The position numbers and the translations under genes are program-made. Source: a virus. Taken from it: a DNA stretch of 52,520 bases. The stretch spans positions 1-52,520 of the IMG/VR virus record IMGVR_UViG_3300008116_000069. One strand, written 5' to 3'. The notes below the pieces were generated by a model. The model was given only the letters and a program-made list of their open reading frames with translations, ran no database searches and had not been told where the DNA came from. Shown here piece after piece: positions 50,110-52,520 of the stretch (position 1 is the stretch's first letter; each line of letters begins with the position of its first letter).

Positions 50110-50244
50110 TCAACTTATTAAAACACCAGTCAAGACTCCAATTATTAACATACTAAGACCAATAGTCCAATGGTATGACTTCATAAGATAATCTTTGATA
50201 ATTTGATCTCTTACCTCATTGGTAACCCCATAATTATCTTTCAT
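50110..50244 (-). CDS. Small single-span membrane protein (44 aa)
   Basis: A charged N-terminal half (MKDNYGVTNEVRDQIIKDYL) is followed by one transmembrane helix (WTIGLSMLIIGVLTGVLIS). It begins inside the end of the previous membrane protein gene (11-base overlap). It ends just before the promoter at 50085-50090. Confidence 0.5.
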   Translation of the reverse strand: MKDNYGVTNEVRDQIIKDYLMKSYHWTIGLSMLIIGVLTGVLIS

Positions 50245-50467
50245 CAAGCACTTCTAACCTTTCGTCTCTTTTCCAATGTATAAAAGATTTAACATAAACA
50301 ATCCCATATGCAATAGCAGCAACAATAAATCCGTATTGTTTTGTAGCCAAGGCATAGGCAATCCATAGGCATTCATTTACGCATAAAACTACCCAACCCC
50401 AAATAGTTTTACGACCTACAAGAAATATTCCTGTAACACCAATTGCTGCTAGCACCCATGACCACAT
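50234..50467 (-). CDS. PnuC-like small membrane protein (77 aa)
   Basis: Three hydrophobic segments (SWVLAAIGVTGIFLVG, WGWVVLCVNECLWIAYAL, GFIVAAIAYGIVYVKSF) with conserved-looking Trp residues, resembling half of a PnuC nicotinamide riboside transporter. ATG 50467 overlaps the previous stop (TGATG); a GTG at 50470 is also possible. It could form a dimeric transporter or simply a small envelope protein. Confidence 0.6.
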   Translation of the reverse strand: MWSWVLAAIGVTGIFLVGRKTIWGWVVLCVNECLWIAYALATKQYGFIVAAIAYGIVYVKSFIHWKRDERLEVLDER

Positions 50468-50610
50468 CACTGCACAACCTGCACTGGAATCATAATGCTA
50501 CATCTTTCACAATATCGGTATGTTGCACCAGTAAATGGGCAAGAGCCTGCAGGCACAAGAGTGTGTCCAGAAAACTTACACTTAATAGACTTAATTAGAC
50601 TGATTAGCAT
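50467..50610 (-). CDS. Small zinc-finger-like protein (47 aa)
   Basis: Contains IKCKFSGHTLVPAG, then CPFTGATYRYCERCSIM: one Cys and His, then Cys and a CxxC pair, a likely zinc site. It overlaps both neighbours (the start lies inside the previous gene), which supports a real gene. No family name recognised. Confidence 0.55.
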   Translation of the reverse strand: MLISLIKSIKCKFSGHTLVPAGSCPFTGATYRYCERCSIMIPVQVVQ

Positions 50611-50821
50611 CAACTTCGTTTTGTCCTCTCGCAATAGCAGCAGAAATCTTAAACGCCTTCTGGGTTCTGCGAGATTTGTTTAGTCCTTTTGCAGCCCAAA
50701 GATCAGATGTTGCAAGTATGTCAACGGCAATCTGTTCTCTGATTTCCTTTACTGTAAATACAATAAAGTCCCAAACCTGTTGCTTCTGCTCATCTGTTAG
50801 TTCTTCTGTCCAGTTACTCAT
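50591..50821 (-). CDS. Hypothetical helical protein (76 aa)
   Basis: The start at ATG 50821 overlaps the stop of the 34-residue gene (ATGAGTAA). Sequence is helical and charged (MSNWTEELTDEQKQQVWDFI, later GLNKSRRTQKAFKISAA), with a basic centre that might bind nucleic acid. Unknown function. Confidence 0.55.
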   Translation of the reverse strand: MSNWTEELTDEQKQQVWDFIVFTVKEIREQIAVDILATSDLWAAKGLNKSRRTQKAFKISAAIARGQNEVDANQSN

Positions 50822-50918
50822 CTGATTCCTCTTCAAACTCTCTTAGTGCGTTTTTATTTTCAAAACAGGCATTGCAATCTCCATTAACGAGTCTTGACCC
50901 ACAATCCCCACAGAACAT
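50814..50918 (-). CDS. 34-residue zinc-ribbon protein, leaderless
   Basis: Starts MFCGDCGSRLVNGDCNACFE and ends in an acidic helix (FEEESDE). Two CxxC pairs 9 residues apart (CGDC and CNAC) form a minimal zinc ribbon. A TATACT -10 box lies exactly 6 bases before the ATG and there is no ribosome site. Its stop overlaps the next start, so it begins the 50918-50110 operon. Confidence 0.6.
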   Translation of the reverse strand: MFCGDCGSRLVNGDCNACFENKNALREFEEESDE

Positions 50919-50924
50919 ATATCC

Positions 50925-50930
50925 AGTATA
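50925..50930 (-). promoter_or_regulatory. -10 element TATACT (minus strand, leaderless)
   Basis: TATACT, then GGATAT, then ATG 50918. It is one of a divergent pair with the plus-strand promoter at 50960. Confidence 0.6.
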
Positions 50931-50959
50931 TACTACTTTCAGGTTATCTGCAAGTATGG

Positions 50960-50965
50960 TACTAT
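50960..50965 (+). promoter_or_regulatory. -10 element TACTAT (leaderless)
   Basis: TACTAT, preceded by TGG, is followed by TGTTAT and ATG 50972, again a 6-base gap. It diverges from the minus-strand promoter at 50925-50930; the two -10 boxes are only 29 bases apart, so they may compete or share an operator. Confidence 0.5.
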
Positions 50966-50971
50966 TGTTAT

Positions 50972-51142
50972 ATGTGTCCAAAATGTTTTAATAATGCTAT
51001 TCCTATTGTTTATGGCGCTGTTACAGATGATAATCTATCTAAGCATAAATCTGGAGAGATTATTTTAGCGGGGGACAGATTTAGATACGAATCTACCTAT
51101 AGCCACTACTGTATGGAATGCCTAGAAGGTTTTAACCTTTAA
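50972..51142 (+). CDS. 56-residue zinc-ribbon protein, leaderless
   Basis: Starts MCPKCFNNAIPIVYGAVTDD and ends YCMECLEGFNL. Two CxxC pairs 42 residues apart give a zinc ribbon; CPxC..xxIPIVYG is a pattern seen in small phage and bacterial zinc proteins. A -10 box lies 6 bases upstream of the ATG without a ribosome site. The 3' end overlaps the convergent gene by 11 bases. Confidence 0.65.
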   Translation: MCPKCFNNAIPIVYGAVTDDNLSKHKSGEIILAGDRFRYESTYSHYCMECLEGFNL

Positions 51143-51353
51143 TTCTTCCAACTAGTCCAGCGATAACTTCTGCAAACTGTTGAGAGTTAAGTCCCCACAT
51201 AAACTCAGAGGGAAGATCAACTGTTACACCAACAAGAGATAGTTCATTTAGTATGTACATTCTCTGGTTTTGTAGGTAAAGTTCTGGAGTTAGGTCTATG
51301 CCATGAGCCTCAGCCCAATCCTCAAAGTCTTTTTCTTTACTATCTTGATCCAT
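51132..51353 (-). CDS. Hypothetical protein (73 aa)
   Basis: A helical acidic protein (MDQDSKEKDFEDWAEAHGID at the start). The start overlaps the end of the HAD phosphatase gene by 14 bases, so it is co-transcribed. No motif recognised. Confidence 0.5.
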   Translation of the reverse strand: MDQDSKEKDFEDWAEAHGIDLTPELYLQNQRMYILNELSLVGVTVDLPSEFMWGLNSQQFAEVIAGLVGRIKG

Positions 51354-51807
51354 CCCAGTCTCCTATCTTTGTAGTTGGAATACCATTCTTTTCCCATAGT
51401 TCAATCACTGCTGGGTTATCATCAAAGGCATGCATTACATCCCACTGTTTATTAATTCTATAAAGAATGTCATCTTTTACTTCATAATCTTTTCTAAAGT
51501 CACCATCTTTACGCATGTAAAGGGCATCATGATAGATACCATTCTTAGCCATCCAGATAGAGGTAACGCCTCTCCACCATTCACGCCTAGAAGTTACTAC
51601 AACAATATCTAAACCATTTTCCATAGCATCACGAAGGTAGTCAACTGCTTCTTGGTTTGGCTCTGCACCAATAGATTCTTCATGAAACTTATCGTAATTC
51701 TTTTTAAACTCTGGATCATTATTTATATTGCGTATGTTGTGTAGGTATGGATCAACATTTGCCAATGTTCCATCTACATCAAATATTACTGCCTTACGTT
51801 TAGCCAT
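51340..51807 (-). CDS. HAD-family phosphatase
   Basis: This 155-residue protein has the HAD motifs: IFDVDGTLANVD (catalytic DxDGT) near residue 9, VVVTSRREWWRG near 70 (motif II Thr/Ser) and MHAFDDNPAVIELW near 125 (motif III/IV acidic pair). It resembles the phosphatase half of T4 PseT-type polynucleotide kinase, but the kinase half is absent. It could remove 3' or 5' phosphates from nucleic acid. It overlaps both neighbours. Confidence 0.82.
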   Translation of the reverse strand: MAKRKAVIFDVDGTLANVDPYLHNIRNINNDPEFKKNYDKFHEESIGAEPNQEAVDYLRDAMENGLDIVVVTSRREWWRGVTSIWMAKNGIYHDALYMRKDGDFRKDYEVKDDILYRINKQWDVMHAFDDNPAVIELWEKNGIPTTKIGDWDGSR

Positions 51808-52252
51808 TTTTTAATTCCTTAACTATGTTGTGGAACTTGTCAAAATCACAAACGTTTCTGCCAAAGTTGGCAAACCTAGTTGTGATAACAATATTCTCTT
51901 TTGTATAATCTCCGTTAACATCAATCTTATCTATACTAGGACACATAGGATGTTTTGGCATCCAGTCAGGGTGCGACTTATATAAAAGGTCTAAATCTAA
52001 TTGTACCCCAAACCAGTAGCATTTGCCAAATTGCTTATCCCAAATCTCTCTTAATTCATCTGGTGTAACATAAATTTTTGCGGGGATCCAAGGTTGCTGT
52101 TGTGAACCTGCTATACCCCCAACACTAGAGGCTTTACCTTCCATTCTACGCTTATTGGTAGATGAATTTATAACTGTCCAGTTACCTTCAGAGTCTTGGC
52201 GCACACCATTAGATAAGATGGTTGACCAAAGTTTTTTAAAATGATCTCTCAT
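51800..52252 (-). CDS. HNH-like endonuclease candidate
   Basis: This 150-residue protein has an N-terminal basic segment, CYWFGVQ near residue 90 and CPSIDKIDVNGDYTKENIVI near 115, then TTRFANFGRN. This resembles the S-L-D-R-I-D...GYT.dN pattern of HNH endonucleases (Endo VII-like), but the first His of HNH is not evident and the second Cys pair is incomplete. It may be a nicking enzyme or a catalytically altered relative. Moderate confidence. Confidence 0.55.
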   Translation of the reverse strand: MRDHFKKLWSTILSNGVRQDSEGNWTVINSSTNKRRMEGKASSVGGIAGSQQQPWIPAKIYVTPDELREIWDKQFGKCYWFGVQLDLDLLYKSHPDWMPKHPMCPSIDKIDVNGDYTKENIVITTRFANFGRNVCDFDKFHNIVKELKNG

Positions 52253-52378
52253 TTATTTTGAAGAGTCTAAAGGCATTACCGATTCACAGGGACAGATGAT
52301 TGACTCTGGCAATTCATGAACCTTAGTATTAATAATAATAGAGGTTTTACACTCTGCACACTTATAAGTATTTTTCAT
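52253..52378 (-). CDS. 41-residue zinc-ribbon protein, leaderless
   Basis: Starts MKNTYKCAECKTSIIINTKV and has CPC near residue 29: a CxxC and a CxC pair that could hold zinc. A TATACT box lies exactly 6 bases before ATG 52378, with TGA in the extended position and no ribosome site. Its stop is immediately before the next ATG (TAAATG), so it begins the HNH-HAD operon. Confidence 0.6.
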   Translation of the reverse strand: MKNTYKCAECKTSIIINTKVHELPESIICPCESVMPLDSSK

Positions 52379-52384
52379 ATAATC

Positions 52385-52393
52385 AGTATATCA
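52385..52393 (-). promoter_or_regulatory. Extended -10 promoter TGATATACT (minus strand, leaderless)
   Basis: TGATATACT, then GATTAT, then ATG 52378. The TGA of the upstream 40-residue gene forms the TG extension, so a stop codon and a promoter share bases. Confidence 0.6.
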
Positions 52394-52513
52394 AACTTTC
52401 TCTTTGTTTGGGATATCATAAAAAGAATTATAGCCTTTACTAACTATAAGTCTAGCAATTTCAATAGTGCATACTAAGTAGCCAGCAAGCATACCAAATA
52501 AAAATTTAAGCAC
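52391..52513 (-). CDS. Small membrane protein (40 aa, start uncertain)
   Basis: Read from GTG 52513: MLKFLFGMLAGYLVCTIEIA, then a charged tail ending PNKEKV. One transmembrane segment near the N-terminus. The frame stays open to the right edge of the window, so the true start may lie outside. The function is unknown. Confidence 0.45.
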   Translation of the reverse strand: MLKFLFGMLAGYLVCTIEIARLIVSKGYNSFYDIPNKEKV

Positions 52514-52520
52514 GAGCAAC

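Overview
The window looks like part of the genome of a tailed, siphovirus-like bacteriophage of an AT-rich actinobacterium. The evidence for a phage is a very long tape measure protein, a tail gene run, a terminase, an endolysin with membrane proteins, and dense overlapping genes. The evidence for an actinobacterial host is a WhiB-type iron-sulfur regulator, a DUF7455-like zinc protein and a DnaE-type polymerase. A secreted protein resembles, from memory, surface proteins of freshwater acI/Nanopelagicales bacteria; that host assignment is inference. No integrase, portal, capsid or RNA polymerase gene is visible, so the window is a fragment of a larger, probably lytic genome.

Bases 1-14571 (+) hold the tail module: tape measure protein (open at the left edge), a Dit-like protein, a 1507-residue tail protein with a lectin-like insert, and four smaller tip or fibre proteins. 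Bases 14588-28499 (+) hold regulation, replication, recombination and packaging: zinc-ribbon and HTH proteins, DnaB-like helicase, DnaG-like primase, putative SSB, DNA polymerase III alpha, MazG, a RecA/UvsX recombinase with an unusual Walker A, an Hjc-like and a RuvC-like resolvase, a Cas4/RecB-like nuclease, a DUF3310 protein and the terminase subunits.

Bases 28543-34652 (+) form an envelope and lysis region: an S-layer-like secreted protein, a secreted coiled-coil protein, two small membrane (holin-like) proteins, a proteasome/HslV-like Ntn hydrolase behind a near-consensus promoter, and another secreted protein. A tRNA cluster (Asn, Glu, Gly) follows at 34663-34891. Bases 34961-41331 (+) carry Hsp20, a CHAP endolysin, zinc-ribbon proteins, SNase, thioredoxin, WhiB, an XapX protein and another holin-like protein, ending at a terminator.

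From 41350 most genes are on the minus strand. Bases 41350-46255 encode five glycosyltransferases (one on +) and an FkbM methyltransferase. Two tRNAs (Arg, Met) lie between this operon and a carbamoyltransferase operon that also carries two full-length tandem paralogues and a 36-residue N-terminal remnant of the same family. The right end (50110-52513) is a string of very small genes, many with cysteine pairs, plus a HAD phosphatase and an HNH-like protein.

The most unusual general feature is regulatory. A recurring extended -10 promoter (TGNTATAMT type) heads many of the modules. In five separate places, on both strands, a -10 hexamer sits exactly 6 bases before an ATG, the geometry expected of leaderless mRNAs; all five genes are tiny and four of them carry paired or clustered Cys/His residues.
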